Position numbers and translations under genes: made by a program. Positions 54,137-62,225 of a stretch of 64,000 nt of DNA are shown one piece after another. The notes under the pieces were generated by a model. It was not told the DNA's origin and ran no database searches. It saw only the letters and a list, made by a program, of their open reading frames with translations. How positions within the stretch are numbered: position 1 is the first letter of the stretch; each line of letters opens with the position of its first letter. Source of the stretch: Actinomycetales bacterium Actino_02 (GTDB lineage Bacteria; Actinomycetota; Actinomycetes; Propionibacteriales; Propionibacteriaceae); contig LUYM01000020.1 in assembly GCA_001603275.1 (NCBI GenBank), positions 62,001-126,000 on the forward strand, given 5' to 3'.

Positions 54137-56407
54137 TCAGACGGCCTCGTGGAACGTGCGAGACAGCACGTCGAGCTGCTGCTCGCGGGTGAGTTTGGTG
54201 AAGTTCACCGCATAGCCGGAAACCCGGATGGTGAGCTGCGGGTAGTTCTCCGGGTTCTCCATGGCGTCGAGGAGGGTCTCCCGGTTCAGCACGTTGATGT
54301 TGGCGTGGTACAGCCCCTCACCGAAGCCGGCGTCGAGGATGCCGACCAGGTTGCCGACGCGCTCCTCATCGGAGCGGCCCAGGGCGTCGGGGGTGATCGT
54401 GTTGGTCAGCGAGATGCCGTCCAGCGCGTCGTCGTAGGAGAGCTTGCCGACGCTGAGCATAGAGGCCAGCATGCCGTGGCTGTCGGCGCCGTTCTCCGGG
54501 TTGGCTCCCGGTGCGAACGGGGTGCCGGCCTTGTGCCCGCAGGGGAACGCGCCGGTCGCCTTGCCGTAGACGACATTGGACGTGATGGTCAGCACCGACT
54601 GGGTCGGGACGGCGTCCCGATACATCCGGATGCTGCGGATCTTGTCCATCACGGTCTTCACAACCAGGGACGCCAGCTCGTCGGCGCGATCGTCGTCGTT
54701 GCCGTACAGCGGGAACTCGCCCTCGGTGCGGTAGTCGACGACCAGCCCGGTCTCGTCGCGGACGGGGGTGACCCGCGCGTACTTGATCGCCGACAGCGAG
54801 TCCGCCACGATCGACAGCCCGGCGATGCCGCAGCCCATAGTGCGGACGATCTCGTCATCATGGAGGGCCATCTCCATGGCCTCGTAGGCATACTTGTCGT
54901 GGCTGTAGTGGATGATGTTCAGCGCCTCGACGTAGGTCTCGACGGCCCAGGTGAGCATCTCGTCGTACTTGGCCCACACGGTGTCGAAGTCGAGCGGTCC
55001 GTCGCCCTCGATGGCGTCCAGGCCCGGGACGATCTGCTTGCCCGACACCTCGTCACGGCCGCCGTTGATGGCGTAGAGGAAGGTCTTGGCCGCGTTCAGC
55101 CGAGCGCCGAAGAACTGCATCTGCTTGCCGATCGCCATCGGGGAGACGCAGCAGGCGATCGCGGTGTCGTCGCCCCAGTGGCCGCGGATGTCGGCGTCCG
55201 ACTCGTACTGCAGCGCCGAGGTCTCGATCGAGATCGCCGAGCAGAAGTCCTTGTAGCCGGCCGGCAGCTTGGCGTCCCAGTAGATCGTGATGTTCGGCTC
55301 GGGCGCCGGGCCGAGGTTGCGCAGGGTCTGCAGCAGCCGGAAGGAGGTCTTGGTGACCAGGGTGCGGCCGTCGTCGGCGAAGCCGCCGTCGGACCAGGTC
55401 GCCCAGTACGGGTCGCCGGAGAAGATCTGGTCGTAGTCGATGGTGCGCAGGAAGCGGACGATGCGCAGCTTGGTCACCAGCGCGTCGATGACCTCCTGGG
55501 CCTCGGACTCGGTGAGCATGCCGGCGGCGAGATCGCGCTCGGCGTAGACGTCGAAGAAGCCGGACAGGCGTCCGATGCTCATCGCGGCGCCGTCCTGGCT
55601 CTTCACCGAACCCAGGTAGGCGAAGTACGTCCACTGGACGGCCTCGACGAAGGTGGCCGCCGGACGTCCCAGGTTGAAGCCGTACTCCTCGCCGAGGTTC
55701 TTCAGCTTCTTCAGTGCCTTGATCTGCTCGGCGTGCTCCTCGCGGTAGCGGGCCCAGTTCTCGCTGAACGGCTGGTCGTTGATCGAATCCATGTCGGCCT
55801 GCTTGGCCTGGATCAGCCGATCCACGCCGTAGAGCGCGACCCGGCGGTAGTCGCCGATGATCCGGCCGCGGCCGTAGGCGTCCGGAAGGCCGGTGACCAA
55901 GTGGGCGCTGCGGGCGGCGCGGATCCGCGGGGTGTAGATCTCGAAGACGGCCTCGTTGTGGGTCTTGCGGTACTTGGTGAAGACCTCCTTGAGCCGCAGG
56001 TCGGGCTCGAGGCCCGCCTCGCGGATCGCGGTCTCGACCATCCGCCAGCCGCCGGCCGGCATCATCGGACGCTTCAGCGGAACATCGGTCTGGAGGCCGA
56101 CGACGACGTTGTCCTCGTCGCAGATGTAGCCGGCCGGGAAGGCGTCCACGTCGGCGGGGATGTGGGTCTCGACGTCGTAGACGCGCTTGGCGCGCTCGAC
56201 GGAGAGGTAGTCGCGCTGCAGGGTCTCCCAGACCGTCAGGGTGCGCTCGGTGGGCCCGGCCAGGAAGGCGGCGTCCCCGGTGTAGGGGGTGAAGTTCGTC
56301 AGGATGAAATCACGGACGTCGATTCGCTCGGTCCAGGGTCCGGTCGTGAACCCCTCCCACGCGTCGTCCCGGTACAGCGATGGGCGGGTGTCCACCTCGG
56401 CGGTCAT
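54137..56407 (-). CDS. pflB: Pyruvate formate-lyase (formate C-acetyltransferase)
   Basis: 756 residues. It converts pyruvate and CoA to acetyl-CoA and formate under anaerobiosis. The catalytic pair is Cys419-Cys420 ([13 protein letters not shown]) and the glycyl radical site is Gly731 in RVSGYAVNF. Length and both motifs match true PFL rather than other glycyl-radical enzymes. The ATG at 56407 has AAGGAGA upstream. A PdhR/FadR-type palindrome lies 134 bp before the start. Sets anaerobic mixed-acid capacity beside PoxB and IOR. Confidence 0.95.
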   Translation of the reverse strand: MTAEVDTRPSLYRDDAWEGFTTGPWTERIDVRDFILTNFTPYTGDAAFLAGPTERTLTVWETLQRDYLSVERAKRVYDVETHIPADVDAFPAGYICDEDNVVVGLQTDVPLKRPMMPAGGWRMVETAIREAGLEPDLRLKEVFTKYRKTHNEAVFEIYTPRIRAARSAHLVTGLPDAYGRGRIIGDYRRVALYGVDRLIQAKQADMDSINDQPFSENWARYREEHAEQIKALKKLKNLGEEYGFNLGRPAATFVEAVQWTYFAYLGSVKSQDGAAMSIGRLSGFFDVYAERDLAAGMLTESEAQEVIDALVTKLRIVRFLRTIDYDQIFSGDPYWATWSDGGFADDGRTLVTKTSFRLLQTLRNLGPAPEPNITIYWDAKLPAGYKDFCSAISIETSALQYESDADIRGHWGDDTAIACCVSPMAIGKQMQFFGARLNAAKTFLYAINGGRDEVSGKQIVPGLDAIEGDGPLDFDTVWAKYDEMLTWAVETYVEALNIIHYSHDKYAYEAMEMALHDDEIVRTMGCGIAGLSIVADSLSAIKYARVTPVRDETGLVVDYRTEGEFPLYGNDDDRADELASLVVKTVMDKIRSIRMYRDAVPTQSVLTITSNVVYGKATGAFPCGHKAGTPFAPGANPENGADSHGMLASMLSVGKLSYDDALDGISLTNTITPDALGRSDEERVGNLVGILDAGFGEGLYHANINVLNRETLLDAMENPENYPQLTIRVSGYAVNFTKLTREQQLDVLSRTFHEAV

Positions 56408-56540
56408 GCGTCTCCTTCTGCGCACGCGCGCGGATCACGCGCGCGAGCTGGGTTGGGGATGCCACCAGGTCGGCGGTTGGCCAACGGCGGCTAGCAGGCC
56501 AGAAGGCCTTGCGGGAGACAGTCTAGAACAATTGCGACTA

Positions 56541-56553
56541 TTGGTCGGACCAA
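56541..56553. promoter_or_regulatory. GntR/PdhR-type operator candidate upstream of pflB
   Basis: TTGGTC-G-GACCAA, perfect palindrome, in the context ATTGGTCGGACCAAAA. It matches the TTGGTnnnACCAA form of PdhR and the TGGTCnGACCA core of FadR. A pyruvate- or lactate-sensing GntR regulator acting on pflB would be metabolically sensible. The regulator is not in the window. Confidence 0.55.
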
Positions 56554-56636
56554 AAGGGTCGGGGGTGAGACGTCCACGTGAGCTTGTCGCCTCAGGCCCC
56601 TGAGCTCGGCCCCGGCCTCTGAACTCATCCCGGTCT

Positions 56637-56680
56637 CTGAGCTTGTCGATGGGATCACTCGCAGGCTTCGACAGGCTCAG
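56637..56680. repeat. Hairpin built from the actinobacterial GAGCTTGTCGA / TCGACAGGCTC repeat
   Basis: CTGAGCTTGTCGA (56637-56649) pairs with TCGACAGGCTCAG (56668-56680), 13 bp with one G.U. It lies downstream of the minus-strand tRNA and may end its transcript. Followed directly by the two GGCTCAGCCAGCGG units. Confidence 0.6.
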
Positions 56681-56733
56681 CCAGCGGGTGGGCTCAGCCA
56701 GCGGACGGACTCAGCCGTCGGATCGGCCTCGAG

Positions 56734-56807
56734 TGGGGCGGGTGGGGCTCGAACCCACGACCCAGGGATTATGAGTCCCCTGCTCTGACCTGCTGAGCTA
56801 CCGCCCC
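56734..56807 (-). tRNA. tRNA with CAU anticodon (tRNA-Met, elongator-like)
   Basis: Cloverleaf readable on the minus strand: acceptor GGGGCGG/CCGCCCC with discriminator A, D-stem GCTC/GAGC, anticodon stem GGGGA/TCCCT (one G.U) around loop CTCATAA, variable GGGTC, T-stem GTGGG/CCCAC with TTCGAGC. No encoded CCA. The anticodon context ACTCATAAT resembles elongator Met; tRNA-Ile2 (lysidine-modified CAU) is not excluded. Next to a tyrosine integrase, so probably the attachment site. Confidence 0.92.
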
Positions 56808-56862
56808 GACTGCAAAACCCCTAGTCAGAAGCCACCGGGATATCCCCGTGTAGCCCCGCATA

Positions 56863-56884
56863 GGCTAGACCATTGGCTAGACCA
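56863..56884 (+). repeat. Tandem GGCTAGACCA direct repeats between tRNA and integrase
   Basis: Identical 10-mers at 56863-56872 and 56875-56884, 12 bp apart (about one helical turn). Position in attP-derived DNA suggests arm-type integrase or excisionase binding sites. Confidence 0.5.
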
Positions 56885-56925
56885 CGCGATAGACTGGGCA
56901 CCGAGAGTCTAGGGCAGGAGAAGCC

Positions 56926-58176
56926 ATGCCTCGGAAGCGTCGCCACAAAGGCGAGGGAGCCAGTTACCGGACGTGCGCAGAGAAGTATGGCTGCCCTCCG
57001 ACCGAGCTCATCGACGGCAAGCGGGTCCGGCCCGAGCACGAGAAGAACTGCAAGGCGCCGTGGGCGATGGCGATCGACAGGGGCATGGTCGCCGGCCGTC
57101 GCGACCGCAAGGTCATCACCGCCAAGACGAAGGCCGAGCTGGCCGTCAAGGTCGCCCAACATCGCGAACGGGAAGTCCTCGGCGTGGACTCCAGTGCCTC
57201 GACGGTGGCGGACTGGCTCGACTTCTGGATCGAGCGGGTCGCGCCCGTCAAGGGAAAGAACGGCCTGCGCGAGACGACCCGGCGCGGCTACAAGTCGAAG
57301 ATCGAGCTCTACCTCAAACCGTTCCTCGGCAAGGTGAGGCTGCAGGACCTCAACGCCGACCACATCGACCGTCTGCATGAGTGGATGCGCACTCTCGACA
57401 AGTCTCGGCTCAAGGGTGCTCACGGTCCCGGCGAGTTGAGTGACACCACCATCCGTCAGGCCCACATGGTTCTGCGCTCCGCCCTCGACGATGCTGTGGC
57501 GAGGCGCAAGATCACCTACAACCCGGCGGCCGTGGTGAAGGCGCCGCAGGCCGCCCTCAATCCGCACCCGCACTTCGAGTTGGATGACGCGAAGAAGGTC
57601 ATCATGGCCGCACGGAATGAGCGCGAACTGTGCCGGCTGGTGGTGGCTCTCGGCCTCGGCATCCGCCAGGGCGAAGCGCTCGGGCTGAGGTGGACCGAAT
57701 ACCGCAAGGACGCAGACGGCTACTACCTGCTCGTCGAGGAGGCTGTTCAGCGAGTCAATGGACGCCTCGTTCGCACCGACGTCAAGAGCCGGGCCTCACA
57801 TCGGCGGGTGCCGATCCCCGAGCGGTATGTCCCGATCTTCGAGGCGTGGCGCGCCCTGGCGACCGACGCCTACATCTTCCCGGGCCCCAATGGTGGGCCG
57901 TGCGACTCGAAGCTGGACTGGAAGGTGTGGCGCGACACGGTGGCCCGGACCGGGCTGCCGCATAAGCCGCCACACGGGGCCCGTGGGTCGACGGCGTCGA
58001 TCCTCGGCGACTCCGGCGTCCCGGACTGGCTGATCGCCGAGATCCTTGGCCAGTCTCAGGTAACCACGACACGCCGGCACTACCTAAAGGGCACCGACGC
58101 CGCTCACCGCACCGCAATCGGCGGCCTGGCGGGCGGGCTGATCGAGGTCAACCCTCAACCGGCCATCGGACAATAG
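56926..58176 (+). CDS. int: Tyrosine site-specific integrase
   Basis: 416 residues. A basic N-terminal arm-binding region with a Cys-containing AP2-like segment (~1-60), a SAM-like core-binding domain (~90-195), and a catalytic domain with Arg247 (GIRQGEALGLRW), Lys287 (DVKSRASHRRVP), His350-x-x-Arg353 (PHGARGSTA) and nucleophile Tyr386 (TRRHYLKG). The usual LGH before the Tyr is LGQ. SD AGGAG. It integrates the element next to the CAU tRNA. Convergent with the repressor gene. Confidence 0.93.
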   Translation: MPRKRRHKGEGASYRTCAEKYGCPPTELIDGKRVRPEHEKNCKAPWAMAIDRGMVAGRRDRKVITAKTKAELAVKVAQHREREVLGVDSSASTVADWLDFWIERVAPVKGKNGLRETTRRGYKSKIELYLKPFLGKVRLQDLNADHIDRLHEWMRTLDKSRLKGAHGPGELSDTTIRQAHMVLRSALDDAVARRKITYNPAAVVKAPQAALNPHPHFELDDAKKVIMAARNERELCRLVVALGLGIRQGEALGLRWTEYRKDADGYYLLVEEAVQRVNGRLVRTDVKSRASHRRVPIPERYVPIFEAWRALATDAYIFPGPNGGPCDSKLDWKVWRDTVARTGLPHKPPHGARGSTASILGDSGVPDWLIAEILGQSQVTTTRRHYLKGTDAAHRTAIGGLAGGLIEVNPQPAIGQ

Positions 58177-58218
58177 CCGGACGAATCTCTCAACCCTGAA
58201 CCGGCAGCCTCGACCCAG

Positions 58219-58235
58219 CCGCGATGCTTTCGCGG
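58219..58235. terminator. Hairpin between convergent integrase and repressor genes
   Basis: CCGCGA-TGCTT-TCGCGG. A second hairpin, GGGAG-GATT-CTCCC, lies at 58278-58291. Together they probably terminate both transcripts. Confidence 0.5.
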
Positions 58236-58298
58236 CCTACTGGGACGAGGGGAGCGCAGAATGGCGCCGCCGTAGTGGGGAGGATTCTCCCTGCGAGG

Positions 58299-58616
58299 TT
58301 AGGCCTTGCGGCGGGCGCGTCGCACGGCGCGGGCCCTGAGGATGTCCAGCAGCACGAGGTCATCGACGTCCTCGATGCGGACGTCGTTCACTGTCGTCCT
58401 GGCTTCCTCGGGGGTGATGTAGCCGGCCATAACGAGTGCCTGGATCGGGTTCTCCTTGATTCCTCGGGCGAACGCGATCACCTGCTCATGGCTCGGCGCG
58501 ACACGCCCAGACAGCCAGCGGCTCAGGGTCGCGGCATTGACGCCCGACCTCTCTGAGAGTTCCTGCTGCGTCCCACGCATCTGCTTCTGGACGTAGTCAC
58601 TCCAACGCTCACTCAT
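58299..58616 (-). CDS. Phage HTH repressor (immunity-type)
   Basis: 105 residues. The HTH_3/Cro-CI domain reads QMRGTQQELSERSGVNAATLSRWLSGRVAPSHEQVIAFA (~13-52). A short helical, acidic-then-basic C-terminus (VRIEDVDDLVLLDILRARAVRRARRKA) probably dimerises. The ATG at 58616 has no SD but lies seven bases after a -10 TATATT, so the mRNA is probably leaderless. Longer upstream starts would cross the operator array. Likely holds the element quiescent by binding the GCAAG-type sites. Confidence 0.85.
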   Translation of the reverse strand: MSERWSDYVQKQMRGTQQELSERSGVNAATLSRWLSGRVAPSHEQVIAFARGIKENPIQALVMAGYITPEEARTTVNDVRIEDVDDLVLLDILRARAVRRARRKA

Positions 58617-58763
58617 GCAACGAATATAACTTGCGCGCAAGTAAGCGTGCAAGCAGGTTCGTACACTCTCTGATTTACGTCGTGCAAGGTGCTTGCATGC
58701 CGTCACCCTGAAGGGTACGGTTACAGCCGTGCAAGGGTCATGCACCGAAGAAAGGAACCCGAC
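58617..58763. promoter_or_regulatory. Divergent promoter/operator switch of the phage element
   Basis: Leftward promoter: -35 TTGCAC (58652-58647), 18-bp spacer, -10 TATATT (58628-58623). Rightward: -35 TTGCAT (58693-58698), 17 bp, -10 TACGGT (58716-58721). Repeated GCAAG sites overlap both: the perfect 14-bp palindrome ACTTGCGCGCAAGT (58629-58642) in the leftward spacer, GTGCAAGC (58647-58654) over its -35, TGCAAG-GTG-CTTGCA (58683-58697) over the rightward -35, and GTGCA-N7-TGCAC (58729-58745) near its start site. Confidence 0.75.
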
Positions 58764-58988
58764 ATGCTGAACTGGGGCACTCTCCGACCCGGACTACTTG
58801 CGGATCTCGGCTTCACCTCCGCCCAGGAGCTTGCAGACACCATCGGCTTCGTCAACGTCGACGACATCGAGCGGGCGTTGGCAGGGGAGCCGCCGACCGA
58901 TGAACTGATGAGCGCACTGCTCAGGCACTACCTCACCACTCCTTTGCTGTACTTCGTCACCAGCACCGCCGCGGAACCAGCAGCATGA
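58764..58988 (+). CDS. Cro-like/early phage regulator
   Basis: 74 residues, first gene of the rightward transcript. Helical, with a possible HTH: LGFTSAQELADTIGFVNVDDIERALAG. Ends with a hydrophobic segment TTPLLYFVTSTAAEPAA. SD AAAGGAA before ATG 58764. By position opposite the repressor it is the Cro counterpart; DNA binding is inferred. Overlaps the next gene by ATGA. Confidence 0.65.
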   Translation: MLNWGTLRPGLLADLGFTSAQELADTIGFVNVDDIERALAGEPPTDELMSALLRHYLTTPLLYFVTSTAAEPAA

Positions 58989-59305
58989 GCGCGCTGGCCG
59001 CCTACGACGGCGATCTGCTCTCGGTCGCGAAGCTCCTGCCGAACGCCGACCCCTGGTGGAAGTCTCGGGTCCGGCAGGCGATCGAGGTGCTGATCGAGTC
59101 CGGCGAGGAGTTCACCTCCGATGACGTCTTCGGCGATCGCTTCGGCATTGAGCAGCCATCCAGCCGCGCCGAGAAGAACCACGTCGGCAGCATCTTCGCC
59201 CACCTGTCCCTCTCCGGCCGCGTCCGTGAGGTTCGCCGGATCCGCAGCACCCGGCCCGAGGCGAACGGCCGCAAGATCATCGTCTGGATCGGGGTGCCGA
59301 AGTGA
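58985..59305 (+). CDS. Phage hypothetical protein, winged-helix-like
   Basis: 106 residues. Contains an N-terminal helical part and EEFTSDDVFGDRFGIEQPSSRAEKNHVGSIFAHLSLSGRVREVRRIRSTRPEANGRKIIVWI, whose helix-helix-wing pattern resembles small phage winged-helix proteins with a replication-accessory or regulatory role. Coupled by ATGA to the preceding gene and by GTGA to the next. Function unknown. Confidence 0.7.
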   Translation: MSALAAYDGDLLSVAKLLPNADPWWKSRVRQAIEVLIESGEEFTSDDVFGDRFGIEQPSSRAEKNHVGSIFAHLSLSGRVREVRRIRSTRPEANGRKIIVWIGVPK

Positions 59306-59517
59306 GCGGGCTCACCGTCTATACCGCGGCTGAGGCGGCGGCCGTGGCGAAGTGCAAGCGGACCCAGATCGACGGAGCGTGCGCCTCGGGTGCCCTCGTC
59401 GCATCCGACGCCACCCCCGACAGCACCAAGCACCGCTGGCGAATCCTCGAGCGGAACCTCGAGGACTGGATCGAGCGGGGCTATCCGGCCAATCCGGCCG
59501 ACGAGCCCGCAGCCTGA
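59302..59517 (+). CDS. MerR/Xis-like helix-turn-helix protein (candidate excisionase)
   Basis: 71 residues from a GTG overlapping the previous stop. TVYTAAEAAAVAKCKRTQIDGACASGALVASDATPDSTKHRWRILERNLEDWIERG is the pattern of excisionase-type MerR HTH proteins. Candidate recombination directionality factor for the integrase, or an early regulator. Followed by a strong hairpin. Confidence 0.65.
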   Translation: MSGLTVYTAAEAAAVAKCKRTQIDGACASGALVASDATPDSTKHRWRILERNLEDWIERGYPANPADEPAA

Positions 59518-59520
59518 CTC

Positions 59521-59553
59521 GGAGTGGGTCGCGCCGGGGGGCCGACCCACTCC
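59521..59553 (+). terminator. Terminator hairpin after the Xis-like gene
   Basis: GGAGTGGGTCG (59521-59531) pairs with CGACCCACTCC (59543-59553) around an 11-nt loop. Confidence 0.6.
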
Positions 59554-59580
59554 ACCTCAACCCGCAGAGAGAAGGAACCA

Positions 59581-59964
59581 ATGAAGAAGATCATCGCCGC
59601 AGCCGCCGCAGCCCTGCTGCTCACTGGATGCTCATCGGCGGCCGACGTCGCCAGCCAGAACGTCAGCCGCGAGGCCGACCAGTTCAAGGTCACTCGCCGC
59701 ATCATCGCCACCAACCTCATCACCGGCGACTACCTGATCGCGGTCACCGGCAAATGCTCTCTCGGTAACGGAGACGACGCGAACGAGCAGTCGATCATCT
59801 GCAAGACCGGCGAGGGTGACGAGTACCGCAAGTTCTACGTGCGCTGGTCCGCCGGCGCGAACGTCGTGATCACGACCGAGCAGATCGACTCCGTCGCTGT
59901 TGACCCGTGGCACTACGAGGTCATCTTCCGGCCCGAGACCATCCTGCCGACGATCGTTCGCTGA
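59581..59964 (+). CDS. Phage beta-sandwich lipoprotein (superinfection-exclusion-like)
   Basis: 127 residues. MKKIIAAAAAALLLTGCSS is a lipoprotein signal (lipobox LTGC). The mature part, DQFKVTRRIIATNLITGDYLIAVTGKCSL...SIICKTGEGDEYRKFYVRWSAGANVVITTEQID...WHYEVIFRPE, fits the beta-sandwich lipoproteins common in actinophages, which are thought to sit on the lysogen surface and hinder superinfection. Two cysteines may pair. SD AGAAGGA; hairpins flank the gene, so it is a separate unit, plausible for expression in the lysogen. Confidence 0.82.
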   Translation: MKKIIAAAAAALLLTGCSSAADVASQNVSREADQFKVTRRIIATNLITGDYLIAVTGKCSLGNGDDANEQSIICKTGEGDEYRKFYVRWSAGANVVITTEQIDSVAVDPWHYEVIFRPETILPTIVR

Positions 59965-59980
59965 CCTCAGAACACAGATC

Positions 59981-60019
59981 GAGGGCTCCCCACCAGCCAG
60001 CAAGCCACGGGAAGCCCTC
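59981..60019 (+). terminator. Terminator hairpin after the lipoprotein gene
   Basis: GAGGGCT (59981-59987) with AGCCCTC (60013-60019), extended by CCC/GGG with one bulged base; long loop. Confidence 0.45.
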
Positions 60020-60040
60020 AGACGAAAGGAAGCATATCCA

Positions 60041-60841
60041 ATGACCCACTTCATCGGCGCAGTTGTCGTCCCGGCCAATCTGGCGGGCCAGTACGCCACC
60101 CGTCCCACCCGATACCCGGACTTTGATGGCCCAGATGCGCTGGAGGTCGAGCCGGGCCAGGATCTCGCTGCACACCTGAGCGAGGTTCTTCATCGGTTCG
60201 ACGAGAACCGCGAGGTCGATCGGTACATCAGCGAGACCAAGGAGCAGCAGATCGCCGAGCAGCGCCGGCGGTTCGAGCAGGCGGCGGAGAACCTGAGGAA
60301 GTATCGCGCTGGCGAGCCGCCCTACGACAGGCCGACCTTGAACGATGGGCACATTCGCTGGATCACGACCGAGGCCCCCGCGCTGGCGAAGCTCGATGAT
60401 GACGCGCTGTGGGAACACATCGTCTCCGAGTACAGCGATGAGCGCGACGAGAACGGTGCGATCTGGTCCACCTACAACCCTGACTCGAAGTGGGACTGGT
60501 GGACCATCGGTGGCCGATGGGAGTCCTACTACCGTGACCGGCAGGGCGAGCCCATTGCAGCCTTCCTTGCCGGACTGCGCAAGACCAAGGAGGGTCTGGC
60601 CGCTGGCGAGAACCTGAACCCCCACAAGGGTGATCCGCTGGCCAATGGCGGAGACCTGCCCTGGTACTTCCCTCACGACCTGCTGACGAGCGACCAGACA
60701 TGGCACCGCATCGGGCGCACCGGATGGTTCGGGCTGCGCGCCGAGGACATGACTGAGGCTGAGTGGGTCGACCATGCGATCGAAGCGCTGGAGAAGGAAG
60801 ACCCCGCGTCGGTCGTCTACTACATCGACTTTCACATCTGA
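60041..60841 (+). CDS. Phage hypothetical protein with WDWWTIGGRW motif
   Basis: 266 residues from ATG 60041 (GAAAGGA upstream). N-terminal beta-like opening THFIGAVVVPANL, a charged coiled-coil stretch (EQQIAEQRRRFEQAAENLRKY, ~73-93), then SKWDWWTIGGRWESYY (~148-163), a motif seen in many phage early proteins of unknown function. No catalytic signature is recognised. Ends eight bases before the 36-codon ORF. Confidence 0.75.
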   Translation: MTHFIGAVVVPANLAGQYATRPTRYPDFDGPDALEVEPGQDLAAHLSEVLHRFDENREVDRYISETKEQQIAEQRRRFEQAAENLRKYRAGEPPYDRPTLNDGHIRWITTEAPALAKLDDDALWEHIVSEYSDERDENGAIWSTYNPDSKWDWWTIGGRWESYYRDRQGEPIAAFLAGLRKTKEGLAAGENLNPHKGDPLANGGDLPWYFPHDLLTSDQTWHRIGRTGWFGLRAEDMTEAEWVDHAIEALEKEDPASVVYYIDFHI

Positions 60842-60850
60842 GGCCCGGCG

Positions 60851-60961
60851 ATGGCAAGTATCGAGCGCATTGCGCAGATGGTCGCTTTCGGCGAGTTGGA
60901 GTTGGCTGAGCGTCTGATCGTGCTCTACGTCGACCGGACAGCGAAGGGACTCCGGCGATGA
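60851..60961 (+). CDS. 36-residue phage protein coupled to the DUF5131 gene
   Basis: ATG at 60851, stop overlapping the next ATG (ATGA). Sequence MASIERIAQMVAFGELELAERLIVLYVDRTAKGLRR, a single amphipathic helix followed by a basic end. GAGG lies about seven bases upstream, formed by the previous stop. Perfect coupling and phage-like packing support it, despite its size. Confidence 0.6.
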   Translation: MASIERIAQMVAFGELELAERLIVLYVDRTAKGLRR

Positions 60962-61914
60962 GCGACAAGACCAAGATCGAGTGGACCGACGCGACGTGGA
61001 ACCCCGTCACGGGCTGCACGAAGGTCTCCGCTGGCTGCGACCACTGCTATGCCGAGTCGATCGCGACCAGGTTCGCCGGTACGAAGGCGTACCCGAACGG
61101 CTTCGACGTGACGTTGTGGCCGGAACGGCTCGACCAGCCGTTGCGTTGGCAGCGTCCCCGCCGGGTGTTCGTCAACAGCATGTCCGATCTGTTCCACGAC
61201 CAGGTGCCGGATGAGTTCATCGCCCGGGTGTTCGCCGTCATGGCCTGCTCCTACCGCCACACGTTCCAGGTCCTGACGAAGCGGCCCGGACGGATGCGGT
61301 CACTGCTCAACTCGCCGGAGTTCGTTCGGCTGTTCGATCGAGAGTTCTGCAGCATCCCCGACTGGAATGATCGGTGGCCCGATCTGGAGTTCGCCCCCGC
61401 CGGGCACGTCTGGCACCTGGAGAACGGCCCGCTGCCGAACGTCTGGCTGGGCGTCTCGGTCGAGGACCAGAAGTGGGCGAACATCCGCATTCCGCAGCTG
61501 CTGGCCACACCGGCCGCCGTCCGGTTCCTGTCGTGCGAGCCACTTCTCGGCCCGGTCGACCTGGCTTCCTGGTTCCACACCTCGGAGTGCATTGCCAGCC
61601 AAGAGCCGCCATGGTGCACCTGCCATCTCCTTACCGGCACCTCCGTGGATTGGGTGATCGTCGGTGGCGAGTCGGGCCCGCACGCCCGGCCGATGCACCC
61701 CGACTGGGCCCGCTCGCTGCGCGACCAGTGCGTAGCCGCTGGCGTCCCGTTCCTGTTCAAGCAATGGGGCGAGTGGGCACCAGCCGTGCGCTCCACCGAC
61801 CGCCTCAAGCACTACTTCGGCGACGGCGTCATGGTCAGTCGCTGCGGTAAGCGCAACGCCGGCCGGCTTCTCGATGGCCGCACCTGGGACGAATACCCGG
61901 ACGGCCAGCCATGA
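60958..61914 (+). CDS. DUF5131 / phage Gp37-Gp68 family protein
   Basis: 318 residues. KIEWTDATWNPVTGCTKVSAGCDHCYAE (~5-32) is the family hallmark, with a Cx6Cx2C-like cluster motif resembling radical-SAM or cluster-binding proteins. Also FVNSMSDLFHD, FQVLTKRPGRM, NVWLGVSVEDQ, FLSCEPLLGP, VIVGGESGP and FKQWGEW, all conserved family motifs. Spore-photoproduct-lyase-like or DNA/RNA-modifying activity has been suggested for relatives; none is proven. Coupled to flanking genes through ATGA on both sides. Confidence 0.88.
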   Translation: MSDKTKIEWTDATWNPVTGCTKVSAGCDHCYAESIATRFAGTKAYPNGFDVTLWPERLDQPLRWQRPRRVFVNSMSDLFHDQVPDEFIARVFAVMACSYRHTFQVLTKRPGRMRSLLNSPEFVRLFDREFCSIPDWNDRWPDLEFAPAGHVWHLENGPLPNVWLGVSVEDQKWANIRIPQLLATPAAVRFLSCEPLLGPVDLASWFHTSECIASQEPPWCTCHLLTGTSVDWVIVGGESGPHARPMHPDWARSLRDQCVAAGVPFLFKQWGEWAPAVRSTDRLKHYFGDGVMVSRCGKRNAGRLLDGRTWDEYPDGQP

Positions 61915-62225
61915 GCCACTGGGGTCCGCCCAGCGCGGGCGTCCACGCAAACGAACCTGGTCCACGATCGGGGGATGCCTTCGAGGAGGCCTGCGCGCGC
62001 CGCGACTTCGGCCTGCTGCAGGACGCCCTCGCTGGCATGCCCAAGAAGGAGGCCGTCGATCACCTGTGCAACCTCTTCCCCCAGAGGACTCACCGCTGGT
62101 TCGTGCGGAACTTCCCGCGACTCATGGCCCTCACTCCGGACGACTTCGGATGGGAGCTTGGCTACGCAGACCCGACGGGCAAGACGGCCACCGACCATGT
62201 GATGGCGGACAGGATCGCGTCATGA
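61911..62225 (+). CDS. Phage hypothetical protein, 104 aa
   Basis: ATGA-coupled to the DUF5131 gene. Helical, charged, with FEEACARRDFGLLQDALAGMPKKEAVDHLCNLFP and WELGYADPTGKTATDHVMADRI. No recognised domain. Overlaps the following gene by ATGA. Confidence 0.65.
   Translation: MSHWGPPSAGVHANEPGPRSGDAFEEACARRDFGLLQDALAGMPKKEAVDHLCNLFPQRTHRWFVRNFPRLMALTPDDFGWELGYADPTGKTATDHVMADRIAS

Larger units (their letters stand above)
56408..56733. other. Intergenic region between pflB and the tRNA
   Basis: No gene. It holds the pflB promoter region with a GntR-type palindrome (56541-56553), a repeat-derived hairpin (56637-56680) and two tandem GGCTCAGCCAGCGG units. Confidence 0.6.

Noticed and set aside
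56423-56445. Direct repeat CACGCGCGCG twice before pflB
   Set aside because: Simple CG alternation just upstream of the SD in a GC-rich genome; no regulator family fits.
53915-56494. 859-codon open frame antisense to pflB
   Set aside because: No domain or ribosome site; pflB is unambiguous on the other strand.
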